From assembly GCA_002418185.1 (NCBI GenBank), contig DIDN01000054.1, forward strand, positions 1-37,260: a DNA stretch of 37,260 bases, written 5' to 3'. The stretch comes from Deltaproteobacteria bacterium UBA5799 (GTDB lineage Bacteria > Desulfobacterota > GWC2-55-46). Positions 1-8,061 of the stretch are shown here, one piece after another. The notes under the pieces were generated by a model. That model saw only the letters and a list, made by a program, of their open reading frames with translations, had not been told where the DNA came from and made no database searches. Made by a program: the position numbers and the translations under genes. Each line of letters opens with the position of its first letter. Position 1 is the first letter of the stretch.

Positions 1-1
1 C

Positions 2-1054
2 TTGAAGCCCCTTATCTACCTTGCCATACCCGTTGCGGCTTTGGCCGGTTATCACTTCTATACGCAGGCCATGTACGGGAGGGGGCTTCTCCTGGACGCG
101 GCTGATTACGCAACGGACAAGGCCGGTGTAAGCAATATGACCCGGGATGAAAAAGTATTTACCGGTGTCGTGTTCACGGGCGGCTCCGTCATAGTCGCCC
201 TTTTTCTCCTCCCTTCTGTCCTGGGCCTTAATGTTTCCGTGCTGGGGCTCGCGCTTTTCGGAGCCGGATTCGCCTACGCTTACGTCAAGGGCTCAATAGG
301 CTCTGACGTTCTGTTCAGGCCGGGCTTCGGATGGGGCTACATAGCGCAGCTTTCGGCCTACTGGGCCGCCGGGGCCGGAATAGTGCTCCTGGCCGCTTCC
401 GACCTCATAAAAAGGAGGGATGCCGGCTCGGTCCTCCTTGCGCTGTGGGTGGCCGGCACCTTTGCTTTCGCCGTCTTCTTCAACTGGACGATAAACGTCC
501 GGTCCATACTTCCCATGGTGCCGGCGGTCGCGATCCTTCTAATGAGGGCAGCCGAAGGGAGGGGGCCGCTTAGGGTCTATCTCCCGCTTGTCCCGGCGCT
601 CGCGGTCTCACTCTTCGTCTCCTGGGCTGATTACGAACTAGCGAACAGCGCCAGGACCGCGGCCAGGGCCATCTGGGAGAACTACTCCGGAACGGGGGGG
701 AAGCTCTGGTTCCAGGGGCACTGGGGGTTCCAGTACTACATGGAGGAGTCGGGCGCTTCGCCGGTCGATTCAAAGGCGAGCGGGATATACAGAGGCAGCC
801 TGGTGGCGGTCCCGCTGAACAATACCGGGCTCAACAGCCTCCCGGACAGGCTGAACAAGTCTGTCATAGACAGGTATTATTTCCCCGCTGCGTTCATGGG
901 GACAATGCCTCACGGGTACGGTGCAGGTTATTATACGAGCGTATGGGGAGCGCTGCCTTTCATGTTGTCCCCACGGTTCGGAGAGACCTATATCGTCTTC
1001 CAGGTGAACGAGGACTGGACTCAGGCAACGCGGCCTGAGTCTACCGGCAACTGA
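2..1054 (+). CDS. C-terminal part of a GT39/ArnT-like membrane glycosyltransferase (5' partial)
   Basis: The reading frame is open to the left edge, so the TTG at base 2 is probably not the true start. What is visible is several hydrophobic helices in the first ~220 residues, then a soluble C-terminal part. The segment around residues 160-183, with FNWTINVRSILPMVPA followed by an LLMR helix end, and the later KLWFQGHWGFQYYME stretch are typical of PMT/ArnT-type (GT39) glycosyltransferase-like proteins, which move sugars from polyprenyl-phosphate carriers on the outer face of the inner membrane. Family members are usually ~550-600 residues. The N-terminal half with the catalytic acidic residues would lie upstream, so activity cannot be judged. 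The assignment rests on overall character and is moderate; a generic polytopic membrane protein is the alternative. Confidence 0.55.
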   Translation: MKPLIYLAIPVAALAGYHFYTQAMYGRGLLLDAADYATDKAGVSNMTRDEKVFTGVVFTGGSVIVALFLLPSVLGLNVSVLGLALFGAGFAYAYVKGSIGSDVLFRPGFGWGYIAQLSAYWAAGAGIVLLAASDLIKRRDAGSVLLALWVAGTFAFAVFFNWTINVRSILPMVPAVAILLMRAAEGRGPLRVYLPLVPALAVSLFVSWADYELANSARTAARAIWENYSGTGGKLWFQGHWGFQYYMEESGASPVDSKASGIYRGSLVAVPLNNTGLNSLPDRLNKSVIDRYYFPAAFMGTMPHGYGAGYYTSVWGALPFMLSPRFGETYIVFQVNEDWTQATRPESTGN

Positions 1055-1176
1055 GTACGGCTTGACTTCCGCCGAAAGCGTGCTTGAATAGCAACCGACG
1101 ACGGCTTCGCCTTTCCTGAATCCAGGCGGTCCGACCTGAGCCCCGGTGCCGCATCTCCACTTCCCGCGAGGACTCC

Positions 1177-1536
1177 ATGAGGATATGGGACGTCGACCCC
1201 GAGCTTCTCTGCGACAGGCACCTTCTGGGCGAGCACAACGAGGCGCACGCGCTCTGGAGCATAATAATAAACGGACTCAGGGGCTTCTCCCGGCACCCGG
1301 AGACCGCCCGGTGGAGGGGAAAGCTCATGGCCCTTTATCTCCGGCACGAGACGGACGCCAGGGAAATGGAACGCAGGGGCTTCAGGCACCGAAGCCCGCT
1401 CGAGAAGTCCCTCGCTACCGGGAAGTCGGTGCAGGACGAGCTAAAGGACCCGATAGACGAGCAGGAAAGGCTCCTTTCGGAACGGGACCCGGACTGCGCC
1501 GAGAGGATAAGGAGGAGCAAGGAGAGGCGGCGCTGA
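1177..1536 (+). CDS. Pyrimidine dimer DNA glycosylase / endonuclease V-like protein (Pyr_excise family)
   Basis: A 119-residue protein beginning MRIWDVDPELLCDRHLLGEH and continuing NEAHALWSIIINGL, then HPETARWRGKLMALYLRHE and EMERRGFRHRSPL. This pattern is characteristic of the bacterial branch of the T4 endonuclease V (DenV) family. In the phage enzyme the family excises the 5' base of cyclobutane pyrimidine dimers and nicks the abasic site. The GEHNEAHALW block corresponds to the HL-x-EYREL region of T4 endonuclease V, whose glutamate is catalytic. The ATG follows a GCGAGG purine stretch. The C-terminus is a charged tail ending RRSKERRR. The gene stands alone between the GT39-like gene and the decahaem operon, on the same strand. 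Function is inferred from family resemblance only. Confidence 0.8.
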   Translation: MRIWDVDPELLCDRHLLGEHNEAHALWSIIINGLRGFSRHPETARWRGKLMALYLRHETDAREMERRGFRHRSPLEKSLATGKSVQDELKDPIDEQERLLSERDPDCAERIRRSKERRR

Positions 1537-1562
1537 GCCCGGGGTGCCGCATCCCGTCCCGT

Positions 1563-1591
1563 TTGACAAATCCGCGGGTATCTGATATGTC
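1563..1591 (+). promoter_or_regulatory. Sigma70-type promoter upstream of the decahaem cytochrome
   Basis: TTGACA (1563-1568), a 17-base spacer, and TATGTC (1586-1591) preceded by TGA, an extended -10 motif. Transcription would start near 1598, leaving a leader of about 195 bases before the ATG at 1795. I see no c-di-GMP riboswitch core in that leader. Confidence 0.6.
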
Positions 1592-1794
1592 ATAGTCAAC
1601 CTGTTCTTTCGGAACCGGGACCGTTCAGTTCCCCATCGCGACCATTCCGCCGAAACATCCCGACTGATTACAACCAATGCGCCTTGACAGGGCTCTCTCG
1701 CTACTTCGGACCTGCATTTCGGAGCAGTCTGCGGCGCATGGGGCCTGCCGCCTCCATGCTGTTACGGCCATTACGCAGAAGAAAAGGGGGAGAG

Positions 1795-2733
1795 ATGAAA
1801 AGAGGTGTGGTGCTTTTGCCCCTCGTCGTTGCGCTGTTTTTCGTCCTGGCCCGGGCCCTGCCCGCCGGCTCCGGGCCGGACTGGGGGGTGCTTAACCCGG
1901 CGCAGAAGGACGCGTCGTTCGTCGGCGACAGGTCCGTCTGCGCCAACTGCCATCCGCAGTACGTCGAAAGCTACGGAGAGACGCTTCACGCCAGGGTCTT
2001 CCCGCACCGGGGCGGCGCGGACTGCGAGTCCTGCCACGGCCCGGCAGGGAAGCACGTGGCCGAGCCTTCGAGGGAGCACATCTTCTCGTTCAAGGACCGT
2101 TCGGTCAGGCCGGAGAAGAAGAACGGGGTTTGCCTGAGCTGCCACGAGAAGGGCATAAGGATGCACTGGAAGGGGAGCTCGCACGACGTTGCGAACCTTA
2201 CGTGCAACTCGTGCCACTACGTCATGGAGAAAAGGAGCCCCAGGGGCCTTTTCGTTAACGAGGACTCCAAGAAGGCCTGCTTCCAGTGCCACAAGGAACG
2301 GAGGGCCCAGCTCCAGAGGTCCTCCCACATGCCGCTCAGGGAAGGCCTCATGGACTGCGCCGCGTGCCACAACCCCCACGGCGGCCCTGGGCCGAGCCTC
2401 TTGAAGACGGCCTCCGTCAACGAGACCTGCTACCAGTGCCATGCCGAGAAGCGTGGGCCGCTCCTATGGGAGCACCCGCCTGCAAGGGAGAACTGCGCGA
2501 ACTGCCACGACCCGCACGGCTCCAATTACGAGTCGCTCCTCAAGATACGGCCGCCGTTCCTCTGCCAGTCCTGCCACTCGGTCCAGTTCCATCCGAGCAA
2601 CATATACGAGGGGAGCAAGATAGTGGGCGGCGGCGGTAGCGTTGCCCAGCAGCTCGTCGGAAAGGCCTGCCTGAACTGCCATACCCAGGTGCACGGCTCC
2701 AACCACCCTTCGGGACCGAGGTTCCAGAGATAA
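1795..2733 (+). CDS. DmsE/MtrA-family periplasmic decahaem c-type cytochrome
   Basis: The start is the ATG at 1795, preceded by a GGGGGAGAG ribosome site and followed by a signal peptide (MKRGVVLLPLVVALFFVLAR). An upstream in-frame TTG at 1684 has no signal-like start. The 312-residue precursor holds exactly ten CxxCH haem sites, with first cysteines at residues 49, 77, 113, 137, 162, 188, 212, 234, 257 and 292. Size and haem count match MtrA (Shewanella), PioA and DmsE, periplasmic electron carriers that plug into an outer-membrane barrel and move electrons across the outer membrane. The next gene, 73 bases on, encodes that barrel, which makes the assignment strong. The direction of electron flow (metal or mineral reduction versus Fe(II) oxidation) cannot be told from sequence. 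Confidence 0.9.
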   Translation: MKRGVVLLPLVVALFFVLARALPAGSGPDWGVLNPAQKDASFVGDRSVCANCHPQYVESYGETLHARVFPHRGGADCESCHGPAGKHVAEPSREHIFSFKDRSVRPEKKNGVCLSCHEKGIRMHWKGSSHDVANLTCNSCHYVMEKRSPRGLFVNEDSKKACFQCHKERRAQLQRSSHMPLREGLMDCAACHNPHGGPGPSLLKTASVNETCYQCHAEKRGPLLWEHPPARENCANCHDPHGSNYESLLKIRPPFLCQSCHSVQFHPSNIYEGSKIVGGGGSVAQQLVGKACLNCHTQVHGSNHPSGPRFQR

Positions 2734-2806
2734 CCCGGCATTACCATCCTGACTCTTCATCCGCGACAAACCTGATTCCACCATGCCTCACAAGCAAGGA
2801 GGAGAT

Positions 2807-5026
2807 ATGAAGAGGAAATTTGGAATGCTGGTCCTGGGGCTTGCGGTCTTGGGGCTGCCGGACGCGTCCCGCGCCGCCGACGGGCCCGGCGGGACCCTGA
2901 CCCTGGGCGGGGGCTTCATCGACGCAAGGCCAGAGTCGTTCAAGCTCGGCGAATACAACGGCCTTTACAAGGACAAGGCTTTTCTGCTCGGCGGGGCGGA
3001 CTTGAGCTACGGGCAGGGGGCGTATTACCTCGACTTCCGGGCCTATGACATCGGGCTTGACAAAAGGCGCGCCTATGCCGAGGCCGGGAGGCTCGGGGCA
3101 TACAGGCTCTTCGTAGAGTACTCCGAAACCCCGAAGCTCATATCCAACAGCAGCGCAACCGTGCTGGACGGCGCGGGCTCTACGAACCTTACTCTCCCGG
3201 GCGGGTTCACGCGGGGTACGAACACGAGCCTCGCCCAGATGCCTGACCTCGCCGACAACAGGCGAAGCGTAAGGCTCAGGCTCGACAGGAAATCGGCGAA
3301 GGCCGGCTTTTACAGGACTTCCGGCGCTACCGAAGTCGAGTTGACGGTTGCGCGGGAGCGGAAAGAGGGGACAAAGTACATCGGCGGCACATCCGGGTAT
3401 TCCGGCGGGCAGACCCGCTCGGTCGGGCTGCCGGAGCCGGTCGACTATACCACTGACGTGCTCAGGCTCAGGGCGGCCCACACGAAAGAGGCGTTCCAGG
3501 CGGAGTTCCAGTACGCGCTCTCGGACTTTTCGAACGGCGACAGGTCGCTGACCTTCGCCAACCCCTTTGACGTCGACGCGGGCGGCGGGGTCCTTTACGA
3601 CTACTGCGACGAGTGCAGGGTTTCGCTTCCGCCGGACAACCGCCACCACAGGCTGAGCCTGTCCGGCGGGCTGAACCTCCCGTACCATTCGCGCCTTTCC
3701 GCCACGCTTGAATACGGGATAATGGAGCAGGACGAGAACCTCCTGCCGTATTCGCACAATTCGGGAAGCACCGTAACGGTAGACGTGCCGAAGGGGAGGG
3801 CCGACGCCGAAATAGACGTTACGCACCTTGCGCTGAACCTCTCGTCCAGGCCCGTTGCCGGGTTCGGGTTGAGGGCCGGATACAGGCTCTACAAGACGGA
3901 GAACAAGCTCTCCCGCACGCTCTTCAGGTACGTAAAGAACGACACGGCCCAGCCCCAGGCCGCGCTGACCGAGGCGCACGCGCTATACAGCCTCCCCTAC
4001 GACTACACTCAGAACCAGTTCAAGCTCGACGGCACCTATTCGGTTTTACCCGCAACGACCCTGAGGCTCGGCTACGTCCGCGACGTAATCAACCGGGACT
4101 ACAGGGAAGTGGAGCGGACCGACGAGGACTCGTACAAGGTTTCGGTGTCGACTGCGTACGTACCCAACCTCTCCGTTGGGCTCGACTATATGCAGGCCGA
4201 CAGGAGGGGGACCGACTACGACGAGTCGCTCCTTTACGACAAGTACCACACGCAGGAGTACATGGACGACGTGGTGGCGACGCTCGGGGCGGACGCGCTA
4301 TTCGACAACCACCCGCTCATGAGGAAGTTCGACGTGGCGAGCAGGGACAGGCTCCGCTACGGGGCAAACGCCACGCTGACACCGACCCATAACTCGTCTC
4401 TCTCCCTCTTCGTGAATTACGGGAAGGACGACTACAAGGACTCGGCAGTGGGCCTCCGGCAGAGCAAGACGAGCTCGGTCACCCTCGACGGCGCCATAGC
4501 GCCTTCGGAGAACGCGTCGGTATACGCCTTTTACACCTGGGAGGACCTGAAGGCCAGGCAGAGGGGCTGGGCCTATAACGGAGGTGGTTCGAAGCTCGCC
4601 CATTCCGCCGACGCGGACAGGAAATGGACAGCCTTCCATGACGACGACATCGAGACATGGGGCCTCGGCGCCAAGCTATCGTTCCTGGAAAAGAAGGCCG
4701 ACCTGGACGTGGACTACTCGTTTTCAAGGAGCAGCGGGAGCATACGTCATACGGCCGGGAGCGACATATCGTCGGCGGTCATACCGACCGACCTCCCGGA
4801 GCTCAGGACGAGGCTCAAGACCCTGAGCGTTACCGGCAAATACCGGCTCCGCGCGAACCTGAGCGTGGGAGCAGGGTACAGGTACGATGATTTCGAGTCG
4901 GACGATTGGGGGAACGACAACTTCGAGCCGTCCTCGACAGCCGTAACGAACGTGCTTACGCTAGTGGGCCCCGTGTCCGACTACGAGGCCCATACCGGGA
5001 TGGTATTCCTAACCTATTCGCTCTAG
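2807..5026 (+). CDS. MtrB/PioB-family decahaem-associated outer-membrane beta-barrel
   Basis: The start is the ATG at 2807, with AAGGAGGAG just upstream; the in-frame ATG at 2783 lacks such a site. The 739-residue precursor has a signal peptide (MKRKFGMLVLGLAVLGLPDASRA) and then alternating polar/aromatic beta-strand segments to the end (VFLTYSL), as in large barrels. MtrB/PioB proteins form a 26-strand pore around the decahaem cytochrome. Length and position directly after the MtrA-type gene support this. Shewanella MtrB has an N-terminal CxxC. Here the only obvious CxxC is at residues 267-270 (YDYCDECRV), far into the barrel. No surface MtrC/OmcA-type cytochrome gene follows, so the arrangement resembles PioAB or DmsEF-type two-part conduits. 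Confidence 0.88.
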   Translation: MKRKFGMLVLGLAVLGLPDASRAADGPGGTLTLGGGFIDARPESFKLGEYNGLYKDKAFLLGGADLSYGQGAYYLDFRAYDIGLDKRRAYAEAGRLGAYRLFVEYSETPKLISNSSATVLDGAGSTNLTLPGGFTRGTNTSLAQMPDLADNRRSVRLRLDRKSAKAGFYRTSGATEVELTVARERKEGTKYIGGTSGYSGGQTRSVGLPEPVDYTTDVLRLRAAHTKEAFQAEFQYALSDFSNGDRSLTFANPFDVDAGGGVLYDYCDECRVSLPPDNRHHRLSLSGGLNLPYHSRLSATLEYGIMEQDENLLPYSHNSGSTVTVDVPKGRADAEIDVTHLALNLSSRPVAGFGLRAGYRLYKTENKLSRTLFRYVKNDTAQPQAALTEAHALYSLPYDYTQNQFKLDGTYSVLPATTLRLGYVRDVINRDYREVERTDEDSYKVSVSTAYVPNLSVGLDYMQADRRGTDYDESLLYDKYHTQEYMDDVVATLGADALFDNHPLMRKFDVASRDRLRYGANATLTPTHNSSLSLFVNYGKDDYKDSAVGLRQSKTSSVTLDGAIAPSENASVYAFYTWEDLKARQRGWAYNGGGSKLAHSADADRKWTAFHDDDIETWGLGAKLSFLEKKADLDVDYSFSRSSGSIRHTAGSDISSAVIPTDLPELRTRLKTLSVTGKYRLRANLSVGAGYRYDDFESDDWGNDNFEPSSTAVTNVLTLVGPVSDYEAHTGMVFLTYSL

Positions 5027-5027
5027 G

Positions 5028-5159
5028 AGGCTGCTGAAAAAGTCGTTCTCCGTCGAAGGCTACGTCGCTTGACACTCCGGCGTACACGGAAAGTACGCCT
5101 CATTCCTCGCTCCCCTGTTCCTGATGGGGGCCTCGCATCTGGAGCTTTTTGAGCAGCCT
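5028..5159. repeat. MITE-like element with 15-bp terminal inverted repeats
   Basis: AGGCTGCTGAAAAAG (5028-5042) and CTTTTTGAGCAGCCT (5145-5159) are inverted copies with one mismatch, bounding 132 bases with no credible gene. It begins two bases after the barrel stop codon. Ends of this AGGCTGcTGAAAAAG type recur in deltaproteobacterial genomes (from memory). Likely a non-autonomous mobile element or remnant; no target-site duplication was established. Confidence 0.6.
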
Positions 5160-5202
5160 GAACAAAAATAGAGTTTTTCATCAAGCTGCCAGGGTCTTTT
5201 CT

Positions 5203-5230
5203 CCGGGGCGCGCCTCAGGGCGCGCCCCGG
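5203..5230. terminator. Perfect 12-bp GC hairpin between convergent genes
   Basis: CCGGGGCGCGCC, a TCAG loop, then GGCGCGCCCCGG. It lies between the plus-strand barrel gene and the minus-strand cupredoxin gene and could stop transcription from both sides. There is no clear T-run on either side, so it is not a classic intrinsic terminator. Confidence 0.5.
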
Positions 5231-5252
5231 CCTACCTGCCTCCAGCGGTGCC

Positions 5253-5891
5253 TCACTCCTCTACTGTGACCTTTCCTATCATACCCTTGTGTATGTAGCA
5301 GATGTAGTAGTATTCGCCGGGTTCGTCGAAGACGAACTCCCAGCTCTCGCCAGGTTCCATCCCGGGCTGGGAGATGCCGCCCTTCCCGATTATCCGCATG
5401 GACGAGAAGACGTGGACTATTTCGTCGTTATTCACCCACCTGACCGTCTCGCCCTTCTTTATTATAATGTTGTCCGGCCTGAATACATCCTTTGGGCCGG
5501 TACCTGCCCCGGGGATTTCGATAACGTGGACGCCGTCCTCCGGTGTCGAGCGCGCCGGCTCCGAAAGCCTTGAATCGAAGGACCTTTTTTTGACCTCCAG
5601 GAGGAGCGCCGTGTCCCCGGTCGCCTCCTTGTATGCCATCGCCATCTCGTCCGCCAGGTAAAAGAGCCCTTCCTTTTCTTCCGGGGCGGCCTTTTCTGCA
5701 GAGTCCAGCACGGACCTGACCTCGCCGGGGAAGGGCCCCCTGTGCTCGTCTATAATGGAGGCCATGGCGGCCGGGTCCCTTTTCTTCAGCGCTTCAGAGA
5801 ACTTGTCGGCTATCTCCCCAGGATGGACCGTGGTCGGGACGATTGCGGCCAGGGCCGCAACGACGGCCACGGCTATAACGGCTCTTCCCAT
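5253..5891 (-). CDS. Secreted cupredoxin (plastocyanin/azurin-like) with a helical N-terminal domain
   Basis: The start at 5891 is preceded by GGAGGTCACATC and begins a signal peptide (MGRAVIAVAVVAALAAIVP). The 212-residue precursor has two parts. Residues ~25-105 are a charged helical region of no family I recognise. Residues ~120-212 are a cupredoxin fold with a complete type-1 copper site: His160 (NNDEIVHVFSS), Cys198, His201 and Met204 (ICYIHKGM). Cupredoxins carry single electrons in the periplasm. The gene converges on the MtrAB-type pair and diverges from the DUF2400 gene, so a link to extracellular electron transfer is possible but only inferred from closeness. An upstream in-frame start at 6053 would overlap the divergent gene and lacks a signal peptide. 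Confidence 0.82.
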   Translation of the reverse strand: MGRAVIAVAVVAALAAIVPTTVHPGEIADKFSEALKKRDPAAMASIIDEHRGPFPGEVRSVLDSAEKAAPEEKEGLFYLADEMAMAYKEATGDTALLLEVKKRSFDSRLSEPARSTPEDGVHVIEIPGAGTGPKDVFRPDNIIIKKGETVRWVNNDEIVHVFSSMRIIGKGGISQPGMEPGESWEFVFDEPGEYYYICYIHKGMIGKVTVEE

Positions 5892-6030
5892 GATGTGACC
5901 TCCTTTTGGAGTACGCCGGGCCGGTTCAATTTTCCGTACGGCCGGCGCTCGAATAATTGTATAATTATATCGGCAAAAAGCAGGGCCGCCATAGGGCCGG
6001 CGAAAAGGGGCCGCCTGGAAGGAAAGCATA

Positions 6031-6894
6031 ATGAAGGACGCAAAACAACTCAAGAGGCACCTGGAGCGGCTTTACCGGACCTTTGACCGGTCATTCCTCT
6101 CGACCGACCCCCTCGAGTTCGTGCACAGGTACGAGAGGCCCGAGGACCGTGAGATAGCCGGGCTCGTGGCGTCGTCCCTGGCCTACGGCAAGGTCGACAC
6201 CATAAGAAAGAGCGTGGCAAGGGTGCTCGATGCGGCAGGGCCCTCACCGTACAGGTTTACAAGGAGGTTCGAGCCTGAAAAGGGGCTTGCGCTCTTCAGC
6301 TCATTTGTCCACAGGTTCAACAGGGGCGAGGACGTCGCCTGCCTCTTCTGGTACGCGAGGCAGATGATACAGGAGGCGGGCTCCATAGGCGGCTTTTTCA
6401 TGAAGGGGTATGCGCCGTCCAGAAAGAACATAAAAGAGGCGCTCTCGTATTTTTCCGGGAGCGTGCTGGCCCTTGATTCGTCCCGGGTATACGGTAATGA
6501 GAGGCTCCCCCCAAAGGCCGGGGTAAGGTTCTTCTTCCCGAACCCGGCGGACGGGAGCCCGTGCAAGCGCCTCAACCTCTACCTCCGGTGGATGGTCAGG
6601 AGGGGCGACGGACTGGATTTCGGCCAGTGGACCGGTATCGAGCCTTGCAAGCTCGTTGTGCCACTCGACACCCATGTGGCGAGGATATCGAGGAACATAG
6701 GCCTGACCGGAAGGAAGAGCCCGGACTGGCGGATGGCCGAGGAGGTCACGGACGCCCTGAAGGAGCTCGACCCGGCAGACCCGGTCAAGTACGATTTCGC
6801 GCTCTGCAGGCTCGGCATACTGGACAGGTGCCCCCGGAAGGCCGACCCAGTAAGGTGCTCCGAGTGCCTCATAAGCCCGGTATGCGTCCTTTAG
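6031..6894 (+). CDS. DUF2400 / TIGR02757 family protein, possible HhH-GPD relative
   Basis: A 287-residue protein matching the conserved TIGR02757 (DUF2400) pattern, for example PLEFVHRY, IAGLVASSLAYGKV and KRLNLYLRWMVRR. The ATG follows GGAAAG at a suitable distance. Function is uncharacterised. Two regions recall endonuclease III: PLDTHVARISRNIGL around residues 211-225 matches the VDTHVKRVADRLGL segment bearing the catalytic Asp of Nth, and the C-terminus has Cys267, Cys276, Cys279 and Cys285 in C-x8-C-x2-C-x5-C spacing, like the Nth iron-sulfur loop. No helix-hairpin-helix LPGVGRKTA lysine motif is present. A true nth lies two genes downstream. A nucleic-acid role is therefore plausible but inferred. 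Confidence 0.82.
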   Translation: MKDAKQLKRHLERLYRTFDRSFLSTDPLEFVHRYERPEDREIAGLVASSLAYGKVDTIRKSVARVLDAAGPSPYRFTRRFEPEKGLALFSSFVHRFNRGEDVACLFWYARQMIQEAGSIGGFFMKGYAPSRKNIKEALSYFSGSVLALDSSRVYGNERLPPKAGVRFFFPNPADGSPCKRLNLYLRWMVRRGDGLDFGQWTGIEPCKLVVPLDTHVARISRNIGLTGRKSPDWRMAEEVTDALKELDPADPVKYDFALCRLGILDRCPRKADPVRCSECLISPVCVL

Positions 6895-6931
6895 CCCCCG
6901 AATCCGTTGTTTTCCGTTGAAAAATAAAGCT

Positions 6932-6960
6932 TTGACAGAAACATGTACTTGGGGTAACAT
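6932..6960 (+). promoter_or_regulatory. Sigma70-type promoter for the prenyl synthase-nth pair
   Basis: TTGACA (6932-6937), an exact 17-base spacer, and TAACAT (6955-6960). It sits in the 138-base gap after the DUF2400 gene, so the synthase and nth appear to be transcribed separately from it. Confidence 0.65.
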
Positions 6961-7032
6961 CTCCCGATATCATCCCTTATTGTTCCCGGGCGGGCTTGCC
7001 ACGGCCTGAGCAGGCAGGTATCGGAGCTTATT

Positions 7033-8058
7033 TTGGCGCAGACGACTGGTCTCAAGGAAAAAAACAACATCGGCCCGGCCAGGATGCACATCCAGGAGGT
7101 TTTCGACCTCGTCAGGGCCGACATCGCTGAAATGGAGCGGGGCTTCAAGTCCAGCCTGAACTCGAACGTCTTCCTCGTGAGCAAGGTAGGGGAGTATATC
7201 CTGAAGAGCGGGGGCAAGAGGTTCAGGCCCATGGTGATGCTCCTCGCCTCAAGGCTCTGCGGCTATGACGGCGAGAGGCACATACCGCTCGCAGGCGTCA
7301 TCGAGTTCATCCATACCGCAACGCTCCTGCACGACGACGTCGTCGACAACGCGAACCTCAGGCGGGGGAGCGCCTCCGCGAATACGGTCTGGGGGGACGG
7401 GGCGAGCATCCTCGTGGGAGACTATCTCTTCTCAAAGGCCTTCTTCCTCACCGTCAAGTACGGGGACATGAGGGTCCTGCAGGTCCTCTCGGATACCACC
7501 ACGCGCATGGCGGAGGGCGAGGTCTTGCAGCTCATGAAGCACAGCGACGCGGACACTACCGAAGGGGAGTACCTGGATGTCGTCACCAACAAGACGGCTG
7601 TCCTCATATCCGCGGCGGCCCGCATAGCCGGGATACTCGCGGGGGCGGGGGACGAGAAAGAGACGGCCCTCGCAAGCTACGGCATGGGGCTCGGCATAGC
7701 CTACCAGCTCATGGACGACTGCCTCGACTACGTCTCGACTGACGAGAGCCTCGGCAAGTCAGTGGGGAACGACTTGAAAGAGGGCAAGGTCACGATGCCG
7801 CTTATTCGCGCAACGCTCCTCGCCTCGGACGAGGAGAGGGCGGTCATAAGGAAGGCGGTAGAGGGAGATGACCTCGACCAGGCCGGGCTCAAGAAGGTGA
7901 TTTCCATAATAAACAAGTACAAGGGCATCGAGTACACCGTCGAGCGCGCCAGGGCCTACGTGGAAGATGCCAAGAAGGAGCTCGACATATTCGAGCCGGG
8001 CATGGAGAAGGCCGCCCTCATGTCGGTGGCCGATTTCGTGCTCGACCGCACGCACTGA
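7033..8058 (+). CDS. Long-chain polyprenyl diphosphate synthase (IspB-like)
   Basis: Trans-isoprenyl diphosphate synthases add isopentenyl diphosphate units to an allylic primer to build quinone side chains. The first aspartate-rich motif is HDDVVDNANLRRG (Asp101, Asp102, Asp105) and the second is QLMDDCLDYVS near residue 235, followed by GNDLKEGKVTMPLI. GGKRFRPM near residues 60-67 binds the diphosphate. The length (341) fits octaprenyl/solanesyl-type enzymes. Two starts are possible: a TTG at 7033 with GGAG six bases upstream, used here, or an ATG at 7084 (MHIQEVFDLV) that fits the family N-terminus better but has no visible ribosome site. Chain length cannot be fixed by eye. It likely serves menaquinone or ubiquinone synthesis for the respiratory genes. 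Confidence 0.9.
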   Translation: MAQTTGLKEKNNIGPARMHIQEVFDLVRADIAEMERGFKSSLNSNVFLVSKVGEYILKSGGKRFRPMVMLLASRLCGYDGERHIPLAGVIEFIHTATLLHDDVVDNANLRRGSASANTVWGDGASILVGDYLFSKAFFLTVKYGDMRVLQVLSDTTTRMAEGEVLQLMKHSDADTTEGEYLDVVTNKTAVLISAAARIAGILAGAGDEKETALASYGMGLGIAYQLMDDCLDYVSTDESLGKSVGNDLKEGKVTMPLIRATLLASDEERAVIRKAVEGDDLDQAGLKKVISIINKYKGIEYTVERARAYVEDAKKELDIFEPGMEKAALMSVADFVLDRTH

Positions 8059-8061
8059 CAA

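Noticed and set aside
1592..1794. Possible c-di-GMP (GEMM) riboswitch ahead of the decahaem gene
   Set aside because: I could not find the conserved GCAAACC-type core or matching stems in the leader.
2741..3979. Minus-strand open frame of 412 codons
   Set aside because: Antisense to the MtrB-type barrel gene, with no recognisable domain.
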